Source: a virus | Direction: 5' to 3' (one strand) | DNA: 33,009 nt | Virus record (IMG/VR): IMGVR_UViG_3300035071_000100 | Coordinates: 1 to 33,009 of that record | Shown: one piece after another, positions 25,020-32,884 of the stretch | Layout of the letters: every line of letters begins with the position of its first letter | How positions within the stretch are numbered: position 1 is the first letter of the stretch | Notes under the pieces: model-generated | Told to the model about the DNA's origin: nothing | The model's database searches: none | What the model saw: the letters and a program-made list of their open reading frames with translations, nothing else | Made by a program: the position numbers and the translations under genes

Positions 25020-25307
25020 TCAAGCCGCCTTTTGGTAATCGCCGAAAGCGAACTCGCCGAAGCGAAGCCCGCCGGAGAAAGTGATCTCGCGGTAAAGTTG
25101 CAGGGACACGGTGATGTCGTCGCGCGCCGCCTGAGAGACCCGGATGGCCTCTAACGCGTCCCAGAGCAGCGACAGGTCCGTCGCGGCCCAGAAGCCCTGG
25201 CCCCAGAACGCGGCGAACTGCCACAAGGGCTTTGGCGTCGGCGCCCGCAGGGTCAGCTCCGCGGAAAAAGCCGGGATCCCCGAGCGCGACCAGCTCCAGA
25301 AGGACAT
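25020..25307 (-). CDS. C-terminal part of gene I product or small separate tail protein
   Basis: The 95-residue frame begins MSFWSWSRSGIPAFSAELTL and continues with WQFAAFWGQGFWAATDLSLL to RFGEFAFGDYQKAA. No Shine-Dalgarno sequence precedes the ATG at 25307. The frame is also open upstream through LGAHGRP, overlapping the gene I frame, which ends about 50 bases later at 25253. I think a second 1-nt frameshift near 25325-25335 is likely, making this the original C-terminus of the gene I product, but a separate gene is possible. Confidence 0.5.
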   Translation of the reverse strand: MSFWSWSRSGIPAFSAELTLRAPTPKPLWQFAAFWGQGFWAATDLSLLWDALEAIRVSQAARDDITVSLQLYREITFSGGLRFGEFAFGDYQKAA

Positions 25308-25982
25308 GGGCCGCCCATGGGCGCCGAGAACCCACTGAACTGCGCCTGCCCATAAAACGCCTTGGCTGTCGCGCTCGCACGCAGCTGGATGACATAGCTG
25401 TCGTCGACCGCGGCCCCATTCAGCCCGGTGATGGTGACAGGACGCTCGCCGTCCTCATCGACATAGACCGTGCGATCGAGCCAGGACCGCTTAGCGTCGT
25501 CTGGATAGCGCGCGCCGTCTCCCCAGAAGGAGACGTTGAAGAACGTCTGGGCCGGCCCGGCCTCCGCGACGGACGGCTGCGGAAAGATGCGGATCTCCGG
25601 CATGCGCGCGTCGATGGCAGCACGTTCCTCCGCCGACATGGCGGGGACCCACCACATCCGATCCTTTGGCCGAACCGCCTTGACGATCTCGCCCCCAGTG
25701 AGCTCGACATAGTCCCTGATCCCCTGCAGCGTCGTCTTGCGGCGCTTCAGGAGCCAGATGCGCTTGATGACGTCCCGCTTCTTTTCCTCGGGCCACTCGT
25801 CCTTCCAGATCTCGAGTCCGAGGCCCCAGGCGAGATAAGGCAGGAACGCCTCGGGGCCAGAGATCCGGGTTCCAGACGAGCCGCGGCAAGTCGGTCGGCA
25901 GCGGCCGGCGCGCGGCCGAAGTCAGCGATTGCGCAAGCTCCCATCGGGTTGAGTTGGGCGGGAGCAGCGTTTCCGCGCTCAC
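25253..25982 (-). pseudogene. phage tail protein I (P2 gpI-like), frameshifted
   Basis: The GTG at 25982, overlapping the J-like stop, opens LLPPNSTRWELAQSLTSAAR and reaches LPRLVWNPD, the family's conserved opening. The next conserved part, PEAFLPYLAWGLGLEIWK, is in another frame. Between WNPD and PEAF there are 7 bases instead of 6. Removing one G of TGG (plus 25857-25858) restores WNPDLCPEAF. After this the frame runs well to 25253, with RRKTTLQGIRDYVELTGG. P2 gpI is a baseplate-periphery component. One added base, or a sequencing error, inactivates the gene here. Confidence 0.82.
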
Positions 25983-26428
25983 GCCGCCACCGTGAGAGCG
26001 ACGGAGACGGAGCGCAGATAAGGCGCCTCGTCAGGCTCGGGCAGAATGTCTTCCGCCGGCGAAACGAGCCTGAACTTGTTCATGGGCGGCACGCGGCCGG
26101 CGGCGATGATGGCGTCGGTCGGGACGCGCCCGCCGACGACTTTGAGCGTGCTCATGGCGGCGGTGATCGCGGAAACGGACGCGTTCTGGATCACTGAGGG
26201 CGTCGGCCCGGGCGGAATGATGGCCTCGGCGACAATGTCGAAAGCCAGCGGCCGCGCCGAGCGCACGGTCACCATATCCGTCAGCTGGCCGCCGTCGTCG
26301 GCGTTGAGCCGGTCGCGGACGGCCTTTACCGACGCCTCGTCCACCGCGCCATCCTCGCCGCGCCCGAGCAGAATGACGTCGATCTGGCCTCCTTGCGCGC
26401 CCCGGCGATCTGCGAATACGGGATCCAT
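25979..26428 (-). pseudogene. baseplate protein J, C-terminal part only, fused by deletion
   Basis: From about residue 14, IDVILLGRGEDGAVD onward, the frame matches the C-terminal third of gpJ-type baseplate proteins, including LTDMVTVRSARPLAFDIVAEA and a terminal SVSVALTV. The N-terminal two-thirds are absent. Upstream of position ~26384 the DNA belongs to V in another frame. The ATG at 26428 is therefore fortuitous. gpJ is a wedge component of the P2 baseplate and would be non-functional in this form. The stop overlaps the gene I GTG. Confidence 0.78.
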
Positions 26429-26649
26429 GGCGACTTGACGCTCTCGCCCTCGTCGTCGAGCCCGATCTCGATGCGGATGCGATGCTTCTTCGAATCCCGG
26501 TCAGTAACCCTTCCGTCGATGACCGAGTTGTCCTTGGCGCTACGCAGCCATTCGATTTCCTTTTGCGCCTCGACGAGGCCGAGCTGCAATTCGCGGATCG
26601 CGCCGGAGAGACTGCGCTGCAAATCCATGATCGCATCGGCGAGCGTCAT
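26326..26649 (-). pseudogene. baseplate assembly protein V, N-terminal part only
   Basis: The first about 84 residues match gpV-type baseplate spike proteins: EAQKEIEWLRS, then GRVTDRDSKKHRIRIEIGLD and SPWIPYSQIAGA. The frame then enters J-derived DNA and ends with 23 unrelated residues (RKEARSTSFC...). Full gpV proteins are about 200 residues. The gene starts at 26649 by ATGA overlap on the upstream gene. The missing rest of V, gene W (gp25-like) and the start of J were probably removed in one deletion with its junction near 26384-26397. Confidence 0.78.
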
Positions 26650-27410
26650 GGGTTCGATCCGGCCGGAATTTCGACATCGGGCTCCTGCGGGTCGCAAGAA
26701 TCCGCGCCTCCGACGCTGTCTTCGATGTGGACCGATTTCGCAACATAAGCCGAAAGCCCCAGATAGGCCGCATCGCGACCCGCGGGCGACAGCATCGCGC
26801 TGCGGATCGACGCCTCGACCCAATCCGCCAACGTCGATAGGCCGTCGTCGCGCGTGTCGGCGCGCATCAGAGTAATGAACGCCGCCCACGCGCCCGCAGG
26901 CTCCGCGCCTGGAACCGGCTCATGCAGCGGCTCGCATTCTAGCGTCACCTCGCGCGCCGTCACCTTTACGCCGTTCCTTTCGAGGAGATAATGTTGATTG
27001 GCGATGCTAACGACGGCTGGCGCAAACTCGCGCCACAGAGACGCCCATGGCTCCGCGGAAGCGTTCAGCGCCAGCAGGGCGTCGCGCCAAAGAATGTCGA
27101 GCGCCGTCTCTGCACCCTGCCGCCGCGTGTCCACGGTGACGATTTGGTCGGGCGACATCTCGAAAACGAAAGTCTCCGGCAGGAAGATTTGCAGGGTGAG
27201 CAACACCACCGGCGCGCCGCCCAGCAGGTTGCGCCCCTCCAGTTTGGTCATCGCCGACCCGGTATAGACTGCGACGACCGGGCGTGGCGCGGCCTTGTCC
27301 AGACAATCGAGCGGCTCCTGGGGACTGTCGACAACAACGACACTGGCTGGCAGCGCCGCTTGCAGCGCGCGTGTCGCGCAAACCCGGAGAGCGAAGGGCA
27401 CGAGGCTCAT
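26646..27410 (-). CDS. phage head-tail or tail-terminator region protein, unassigned
   Basis: The 254-residue product begins MSLVPFALRVCATRALQAAL and has a beta-rich region (PVVAVYTGSAMTKLEGRNLL, APVVLLTLQIFLPE) and an acidic C-terminus. It overlaps both neighbours by 4 bases. Position between a head-completion-like gene and V suggests a tail-terminator or connector function, but I do not recognise the family. The frame looks intact. Confidence 0.7.
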   Translation of the reverse strand: MSLVPFALRVCATRALQAALPASVVVVDSPQEPLDCLDKAAPRPVVAVYTGSAMTKLEGRNLLGGAPVVLLTLQIFLPETFVFEMSPDQIVTVDTRRQGAETALDILWRDALLALNASAEPWASLWREFAPAVVSIANQHYLLERNGVKVTAREVTLECEPLHEPVPGAEPAGAWAAFITLMRADTRDDGLSTLADWVEASIRSAMLSPAGRDAAYLGLSAYVAKSVHIEDSVGGADSCDPQEPDVEIPAGSNP

Positions 27411-27790
27411 CGCGCGGTTCCCACCAGAAACAGCAAGGTACGATCCGTCCCGAACAGCGCCGTGCGACTGACCCGCAGCGTCGGCGCGCCGTCCACGTCG
27501 AGCAGCTGCACCAGATCGCCCTCCTCGACCGCGTAGGGAAGCGCCGAGGTTTCGATCTTCGCGGTGTCGGCGGAAAAGCGCAGGCGCGCGTTCACGTCGC
27601 CTGGCGTCGCGCCGGCGGCGTTCACCACGCCCGCGCCACGTGCGACATACGCCAGGACTTCCGTCTCGGGCCGCTCGGGATCGGCGGCGCCGACGACATA
27701 GCCGCCGCTGTTCTGCGGCTTGATCAGCACTCGCTGGCCCAGTTGATCGTCCGTCGCCGCATGGAGGCGCATCAGGCGGGCGGGTTGCAT
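27407..27790 (-). CDS. probable head-completion or connector protein
   Basis: This 127-residue protein starts at the ATG at 27790; an in-frame start at 27853 would overlap the protease gene. It has N-terminal helices and a beta-rich core (LGQRVLIKPQNSGGYVV, EGDLVQLLDVDGAPTLRVSR). The last few residues overlap the following gene. Size and position after the capsid gene fit the small head-tail joining proteins of lambda-like heads. The family cannot be fixed by eye. Confidence 0.65.
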   Translation of the reverse strand: MQPARLMRLHAATDDQLGQRVLIKPQNSGGYVVGAADPERPETEVLAYVARGAGVVNAAGATPGDVNARLRFSADTAKIETSALPYAVEEGDLVQLLDVDGAPTLRVSRTALFGTDRTLLFLVGTAR

Positions 27791-27815
27791 ACGCTGATTT
27801 CCATCCGGTAACGCC

Positions 27816-28586
27816 TTAGGCTGTTGATCGCTTCCGGGCTTCCCGCTGCGCAACTAGCGTCGGATGTTCAAGTAGCTCCTCAATTTTCCACGCTGGCACG
27901 ATACGCGTCATGCTCGAGGGGATCTCGACTGCCTTGGCGTCGCTTTCGGTGAACAGGCTTATGCGCTCGCCATGTTGGGCACTATGGATCCCGAACAAAC
28001 CGTATTTGTAGTTCTCACGAGCATCCAAGGCAGGCATTTCCATGTAGCCGATGACTGGGGAGCCTGAAAATCCGGTCCTTGAACGCATGTCGCCCAAATG
28101 GCAGGGGCGTTCAGCGTTATTTCCCTGACGTATGAGTACACGATCGTTCGCGAATGCGCTCAGATTACCAAACCTAGCGCGGGGAACGTTCTCCCCGATA
28201 TCCCGTTCATCAAGCGATAATCCAAGCATATATAGGTCTGAGCCAATACCGAAATTCGAGTCCATGCGACCGACTGCATTGCCAATATCGATATAGCCGA
28301 TGTCGCCTTGAGCCCTCAAAACCATGTCGGTAATATCGAACGCAACGACATCGTCACCGGTGGGTGACTTACACCACTGGCGCTGGTCAATCGATATAGA
28401 TTGTCCATTACTGAAACGAGCCAGCACGCTCTTTTCGATACAATGTTCGCATGTAATCAGATAGTAAGTTTCGTAAAAGGCATCGTCGATTTCCCCAAGT
28501 CGCCCCACAAATGCCGTGCCAATCGGCCGCCCTTCTCTGAGTAGGTTGACAATGCTCTTGATGTATTGATTCGGAATTTTTGGCAT
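27816..28586 (-). CDS. trypsin-like serine protease, phage cargo (moron)
   Basis: This 256-residue protein has the trypsin-like triad: His48 in YLITCEHCI, Asp79 in TGDDVVAF and Ser174 in TGFSGSPV, with GLFGIHSAQ further on. No signal peptide is seen, so it would act in the cytoplasm or virion. The DNA is clearly richer in A/T than the genes on either side. It interrupts the usual capsid to head-completion order, so it looks like an inserted cargo gene. All three catalytic residues are intact while many phage genes around it are broken. It could serve exclusion of other phages, host protein processing or regulation; none is shown. The Shine-Dalgarno sequence is weak. Confidence 0.8.
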   Translation of the reverse strand: MPKIPNQYIKSIVNLLREGRPIGTAFVGRLGEIDDAFYETYYLITCEHCIEKSVLARFSNGQSISIDQRQWCKSPTGDDVVAFDITDMVLRAQGDIGYIDIGNAVGRMDSNFGIGSDLYMLGLSLDERDIGENVPRARFGNLSAFANDRVLIRQGNNAERPCHLGDMRSRTGFSGSPVIGYMEMPALDARENYKYGLFGIHSAQHGERISLFTESDAKAVEIPSSMTRIVPAWKIEELLEHPTLVAQREARKRSTA

Positions 28587-28604
28587 GCGCTGGCCTGACC
28601 TTTA

Positions 28605-28627
28605 GGGGTTACTGGACGGGGGTTACT
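28605..28627. repeat. 9-bp direct repeat upstream of the cargo protease
   Basis: GGGGTTACT occurs at 28605-28613 and again at 28619-28627, a 14-bp period. It lies 19-41 bases before the protease ATG, inside the spacer between the capsid and protease genes. It could be an insertion scar or a regulatory site. Confidence 0.4.
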
Positions 28628-28685
28628 TAATCCCAGCTTTCTGCACAAACTCAACCGGACGAAATTCACCATCCAGCACAAACCC

Positions 28686-29708
28686 TCAGCTTATCTTCCC
28701 CGCGTCAAGCGCCTGCGGCATGAGGCAAACATGGAGCGGATAGGAATATTGCTCCACGTCCGCCCATGAGTCGCGATCGCGATCCGGCACGATCCAGGAG
28801 TAGGTCTCCTGGCCGGGGGTATTCACGAACTCGAAGCGCTCAGCCGGCGCATGGGCGATCTGGAAGATTGGCGCGCCCACGGGGAAGAACTTCACCTTCT
28901 TCGCCGGGATCGCCACCGTCGAATTGTCGTCCGTACCGCGATAGTTATGCCAAGTGACGCCCGCAAATTTGAAGCTCTCCCACGCGTTCCCGACGTCGTT
29001 CTGGAGGGCAAGCGCCATCTGCGCCTGATAGGTGTGGCGGATTTCCGGGCAGGTGATGAAGGCGTCCCAGAAATCGTCGCCACAGAGCGCATGGATCGCG
29101 ACGCCGGCTCCGCCGAGACCTTTCAGGTTGCGCACCATCCGGCGCTTGATGGCGTTTGTCGCCTTCCGGATATCGCCCTCGGTGGCGCTCACCGAGAAGT
29201 CGAAGACGCGTTCGGTTGGCTTCGTCTGGCCGAATTCCTCGAACCAGTCGTAAATCACCGTGCCGTCGGCGTCGACGACGACGCCCTGAATGCAGCCGAG
29301 GCGCATGTTCTCCTTGGTGAGCGCAAAGTCCGCCTTCATTTTCATCTGTCGGCGGGCGACCTCCATCTGCATATCCTTGACGGCGGCTTCATCGCCGAAG
29401 GCGCGCACGTTCTGGATCTCATAGGCCCAGATGCGCGAGGCGTCGGCGATGCGCGTCGTCATAAAGGCGCGGGCCTTGCGCTGCTCGCCGCCGCGCTGCG
29501 ACGGAGCCGCGCCGCGGGGCGAAGTCTGGATGAGCACGGGCGCGAAGTCGCGCTCCTCGATCCAGACTTCTGCCGTGCGGACAGGCTTGGGCGTGAAGAG
29601 GCCCGGCAGGGTTTCGAGGAAGTTGGGAACGTAGCTGTAGCGGTCGACAGCCGCGGTGAGCGAGCGCGCCGAAAAGGCGTCGCCCAGAAAGACGTCCATG
29701 ATGGCCAT
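28686..29708 (-). CDS. major capsid protein E (lambda gpE family)
   Basis: The 340-residue protein matches lambda gpE-type major capsid proteins: LPGLFTPKPVRTAEVWIEER near the N-terminus, AKKVKFFPVGAPIFQIAHAP and EFVNTPGQETYSW later. It forms the icosahedral head shell. The length is normal. AGGA lies 9 bases upstream of the ATG at 29708; a second Met at 29699 is an alternative. After its TGA the frame remains open for 20 further codons (…EFRPVEFVQKAGIK) to a TAA, probably a remnant of another gene. It follows the gpD-like gene as in lambda. Confidence 0.9.
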   Translation of the reverse strand: MAIMDVFLGDAFSARSLTAAVDRYSYVPNFLETLPGLFTPKPVRTAEVWIEERDFAPVLIQTSPRGAAPSQRGGEQRKARAFMTTRIADASRIWAYEIQNVRAFGDEAAVKDMQMEVARRQMKMKADFALTKENMRLGCIQGVVVDADGTVIYDWFEEFGQTKPTERVFDFSVSATEGDIRKATNAIKRRMVRNLKGLGGAGVAIHALCGDDFWDAFITCPEIRHTYQAQMALALQNDVGNAWESFKFAGVTWHNYRGTDDNSTVAIPAKKVKFFPVGAPIFQIAHAPAERFEFVNTPGQETYSWIVPDRDRDSWADVEQYSYPLHVCLMPQALDAGKIS

Positions 29709-29738
29709 GAAGGGGAATCCTGATGGTTAGGGAGCGGC

Positions 29739-30131
29739 TCAGCGGACCTTGATCAACGCCGCGTCCATCTGCGCGACGATCTCGGCCTTGTCCGCGTCGG
29801 AGATGCCAGCGGGCCAGGTCAGGTCAGCGCCGCGCACGGTGGCGTGCTGGTTGATCCCGACGAATTCCATCGTCTGGCCCGGGGGAACTTTGGCGCGATA
29901 GCCAGCGATGCCGGCGAATTTTTCCGAGTCGTCGGTCCCTGCGGGGTTCAGCTTGACGGCCTTGCCGTCGACGACGGCGAAAATCTCGCCGACGAGGAAG
30001 TCGACGCCGGAGACGCCGCCCTCAGTGACGAAAGTGTCGCGGGAGAGATAGCCCGCGCCGTCGGAATCCTCCGAGACGACGAAGGTGAAGGCGTGCTGCG
30101 CCTCATAGAGCGTGATGCCCTTGACGGTCAT
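29739..30131 (-). CDS. head decoration protein (lambda gpD-like)
   Basis: This 130-residue protein begins MTVKGITLYEAQHAFTFVVS and has DGAGYLSRDTFVTEGG with VDFLVGEIFAVVDGKAVKL, then HATVRGADLTWPAGISDADK, the pattern of lambda gpD-type decoration proteins. They stabilise the expanded head. It lies between the protease/scaffold gene and the capsid gene, the lambda order C-(Nu3)-D-E. The frame is intact. Confidence 0.87.
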   Translation of the reverse strand: MTVKGITLYEAQHAFTFVVSEDSDGAGYLSRDTFVTEGGVSGVDFLVGEIFAVVDGKAVKLNPAGTDDSEKFAGIAGYRAKVPPGQTMEFVGINQHATVRGADLTWPAGISDADKAEIVAQMDAALIKVR

Positions 30132-30149
30132 GGGTGAGAACTCCGTGGA

Positions 30150-30605
30150 TTAGCGAGCTGCGCCGGCGCGGCGGCCGACCTCGGCGTTGAGCTCATCGGC
30201 GATCAAGGCCCACGAGGCGGCGCCGGGCTGCATGTTCTCGGCCGGAACATCCCCGACGCTGGACGCCGCCGTTACCGTCTCGGCAGCGCGGGCGGCGATG
30301 CTGGTGGATTTGGCGACGCCCGCCAGCACACCCGCGGCGTCCTCGATGCTCATCGAGGTATTGAGCGCGAGGTGGCGCGCCGAGGCCTCCCGCCCTGCGG
30401 CTTCGGGATGGGCGAGGATCGCCTTGATGCGCGCGCGCTCGTCCCCGGCGCCCACGCGGCGGCCCTCGGCGGCGCCGGCCTCGTAGCCTTCCTTTGCGCC
30501 CTCCGCCTTGCCGGCGGCAAAGCCCGCCTCGCGGCCCTCGGTCAGTCCCTCAGCCTTCCCCTCGGCACGGGCGCGGGCAAGATCTTCATCAGAATGCATG
30601 TTCAT
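30150..30605 (-). CDS. nested Nu3-like scaffold protein, internal start in the protease gene
   Basis: An in-frame ATG at 30605 (protease residue 301) is preceded by AAAGGA with a 7-base gap, better than the ribosome sites of many genes in this window. It would yield a 151-residue protein consisting only of the charged helical C-terminal region (ARARAEGKAEGLTEGREAGF and GKAEGAKEGYEAGAAEGRRV). In lambda the scaffold Nu3 is likewise made from inside gene C in the same frame. Separate translation is inferred from the Shine-Dalgarno sequence and this precedent. Confidence 0.65.
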   Translation of the reverse strand: MNMHSDEDLARARAEGKAEGLTEGREAGFAAGKAEGAKEGYEAGAAEGRRVGAGDERARIKAILAHPEAAGREASARHLALNTSMSIEDAAGVLAGVAKSTSIAARAAETVTAASSVGDVPAENMQPGAASWALIADELNAEVGRRAGAAR

Positions 30606-31505
30606 CCGTTTTCCTTTCGTGCCGCAGGATCCGACTTTCGAGAGCTGCCCGAGAAGTTCGACAAAGGAGCCGATATCGTCGACGAGACCCGCGCCCTTGG
30701 CGGCGTCGCCGATGAATGTCCGCGCCTCTGTCGCCCGCGCCGCTTTTGCGCCGAGCCGACGACCTCGGCCGGCCGCCACAGCGTCGATGAACAGCGCGTA
30801 ATAGCGGTCGACCTCCGCCTGCAGGTCGGCCTTCACCTCGCCCGACAGCCGCGTGTAGGGATTGCCATCGACCTTGTGAGCGCCGGCATGGATCAGGGTC
30901 GGCGTGATCCCGGCGCGATCCACGGCGCGGGAGTAATCGGCATGCATCAGCACCACGCCGATCGAGCCGGAGACGCCGGACTCTGTCGAAATGATCGCCT
31001 TGGCTCCGGAAGCGAGCGCGTACGCGGCTGAGGCCGCCATGCCGTTGACCATGGCGTAGACGGGCTTTGCTTCATTCGCTTTGCGAACGAGCGCAGCCGT
31101 CTCCATCGCTCCGACCGCCTCGCCGCCGGGCGAGTCGATGTCGAGAATGATGTTCCGGACCTTCGGATCTCTGATCGTGCTCTCGATCTGATGCGCGATC
31201 CCTTCGTAACTCGTCATCCCCGACTGGGCGCCGATCCAGGCGCCGCGGTTCACCAACGAGCCGGTGATGGTGATGATCCCGGTCCCCTCGGCCGTGCGGC
31301 GATAGGGAAGTTTTGCTGCCACCCGGCCGCTCGCGTCCGTCTCGGTCGCATCGCCGACGAAACGTGAGGCGTCAGGGGCCAAAGCAGCGTCAATGCCGAT
31401 CCGGCCGGCGAGAACCTCCGAGATGAGGACGAGCTTTTCCGGCAGGATCAGCAGCGGGCGGTTGAGAATCCGGTCTGCGATCCGCAGGAGAAGCGTATTC
31501 GACAC
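30150..31505 (-). CDS. S49-family prohead protease with C-terminal scaffold region (lambda gpC-like)
   Basis: This 451-residue protein has an S49 (SppA-type) domain in about residues 75-290. DIDSPGGEAVGA is at 122-133. Predicted catalytic Ser159 lies in NGMAASAAYALASGAK and the likely Lys211 in HAGAHKVDGNPY, which fits the Ser-Lys dyad of the family. Lambda gpC processes prohead proteins. The C-terminal about 150 residues are charged and Ala/Glu-rich, as in the scaffold part of lambda gpC/Nu3. The start is a GTG at 31505 just after the stop of the gpW-like gene, with GAGG 6 bases upstream. Confidence 0.9.
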   Translation of the reverse strand: MSNTLLLRIADRILNRPLLILPEKLVLISEVLAGRIGIDAALAPDASRFVGDATETDASGRVAAKLPYRRTAEGTGIITITGSLVNRGAWIGAQSGMTSYEGIAHQIESTIRDPKVRNIILDIDSPGGEAVGAMETAALVRKANEAKPVYAMVNGMAASAAYALASGAKAIISTESGVSGSIGVVLMHADYSRAVDRAGITPTLIHAGAHKVDGNPYTRLSGEVKADLQAEVDRYYALFIDAVAAGRGRRLGAKAARATEARTFIGDAAKGAGLVDDIGSFVELLGQLSKVGSCGTKGKRMNMHSDEDLARARAEGKAEGLTEGREAGFAAGKAEGAKEGYEAGAAEGRRVGAGDERARIKAILAHPEAAGREASARHLALNTSMSIEDAAGVLAGVAKSTSIAARAAETVTAASSVGDVPAENMQPGAASWALIADELNAEVGRRAGAAR

Positions 31506-31506
31506 A

Positions 31507-31809
31507 TCAACCTCGCGGGTCGGTCGGGTCGTAACTTGCGGGCAAACGCGCCGACCGGTAGGTCAGCGGCATTGCAAAGCGCTGGTTCGGATTTGGGGCG
31601 CCAGTAAGAGCGCAGCAGGCCGCCTCGGCAGCGCGCATCTCATTTCGGAGCGTGTTCAGATCGGCCCGGCTGAACCGCACCATTTCCTCGGCGTCGAGGG
31701 TGCGCGTACGGATCTCGGTTTCCAACGCGCCAGTAACGAGGCTGTAATACGCCTTGCTCAGCGCCGCGAAGCGCTCGCAGGGGTTGGTCCAGTCGACGGA
31801 TTCACTCAT
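31507..31809 (-). CDS. gpW-like head-tail connector protein
   Basis: The 100-residue product carries the gpW pattern: KAYYSLVTGALETEIRTR followed by an FSRADLNTLRNEMRAAEAAC helix and CALTG. Lambda gpW is 68 residues and joins the head to the tail connector; this one is extended at both ends. It overlaps the portal stop by 8 bases. In lambda W precedes the portal gene, whereas here it follows it. Confidence 0.75.
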   Translation of the reverse strand: MSESVDWTNPCERFAALSKAYYSLVTGALETEIRTRTLDAEEMVRFSRADLNTLRNEMRAAEAACCALTGAPNPNQRFAMPLTYRSARLPASYDPTDPRG

Positions 31810-32884
31810 CGGCCGGCTCCTTCTCCATGATCGGCTCGGGCGTGATGATCGTGGGTTCGGGCAAGCCGCGCTCCTGGCGCATCGCCATCTCGCGCGCCAG
31901 CTGGTCGTAGTTGTCCTCGATGTCCTGACCGAGCTCCGCGGCGATATATTCCGCCGTGATCACGCCCATGCCGTAGAGCTTTTCATGCGCCGCGGCGAAT
32001 TTGACCTCGTCCGGCACCGGCTTTGCGGGCCCGCGCCAGTCGGCGCGACAGGCGGCCATGCGATTGGCGAGGAAGGCATCGACGCCGCCCGGGAAGGCGA
32101 TGTCGCCGCGCTCGATTCCCTCTTCGAGCCAGCACTCGAAGGCCGACTGGTAGAAGGGCGCGGCGATGTGCGAGCGCCGCCACATCTGAATCGGCCAGTT
32201 AGTCGTGGTCGACATTTTGATCGAGGAATAGGTCGCGCCCGTGTAGTCGCCGGTCACGTCCTCGAAGGTGAAGCCGCCGCAGGCCGCCGTCTCCCGCAGC
32301 AGGAAGCGGACGAAGGGCTCATAGTTCGAGTTGGGCGTCTCGCTGCGCTGGAAGTTCAGCTTCTCGCCCGAGAACAAATGCACGATTCGGGCGAGGCCGC
32401 CGAGATCGAAGCTTGTCTTGTCGTACCAGCCGGCGCGGGCATCGAGATAGCCGTCGAGGCTGCCGCCGACGCCTTGCTCTTCGAGACTCTCGAAGGCCTG
32501 CAACACGTCCTGCGTCGGCGACGGACTCTCGATCGTCGCCGCGACGATCGCCTGCGCCAGCGCCGTGGAGAGAGTGGCGTTGGAGAGCTGGTCATATTGG
32601 CGCAGCACCTGCAGCACCGGCGCGAAGACCGAAATGCCTCGCATCTGCCCTACGTCGCCGTCGAAGCAGTGCCTGATCACCGGCCGGTTGCCGGCGTCGC
32701 GCGCTGCGACCTCCAGGATCTGGCCGGTCTCCATGATCGGGCTGGTCAGCCGCAGGAGGTATGCCTTGGGCAGACCCGTCTTATTGACCCTCACGCCCTG
32801 GAACAGGTCCTGGCCGTTGGAGTTCTGCACGAGCCGATGCGCCGGGATCAGATGGATCTTGGTCGCCGTCCGCGATTCCGGCCT
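31802..32884 (-). pseudogene. lambda-family portal protein, N-terminus removed by an insertion sequence
   Basis: The open frame reads as a lambda gpB-type portal protein from RTATKIHLIPAHRLV through MRGISVFAPVLQVLRQYDQL, GDYTGATYSSIKM and PDEVKFAAAHEKLYGMG. The last about 360 residues are present. Portal proteins of this family are usually over 480 residues, so the start is missing. The frame runs into the IS5-type element at 32884. A GTG at 32830 could start a shorter protein but would not be a functional portal. The C-terminus overlaps the gpW-like gene. Confidence 0.87.

Noticed and set aside
11638-32884. Tailocin (headless contractile particle)
   Set aside because: Head genes (portal, protease, decoration, capsid) are present, and V/J, I and tape measure are broken.
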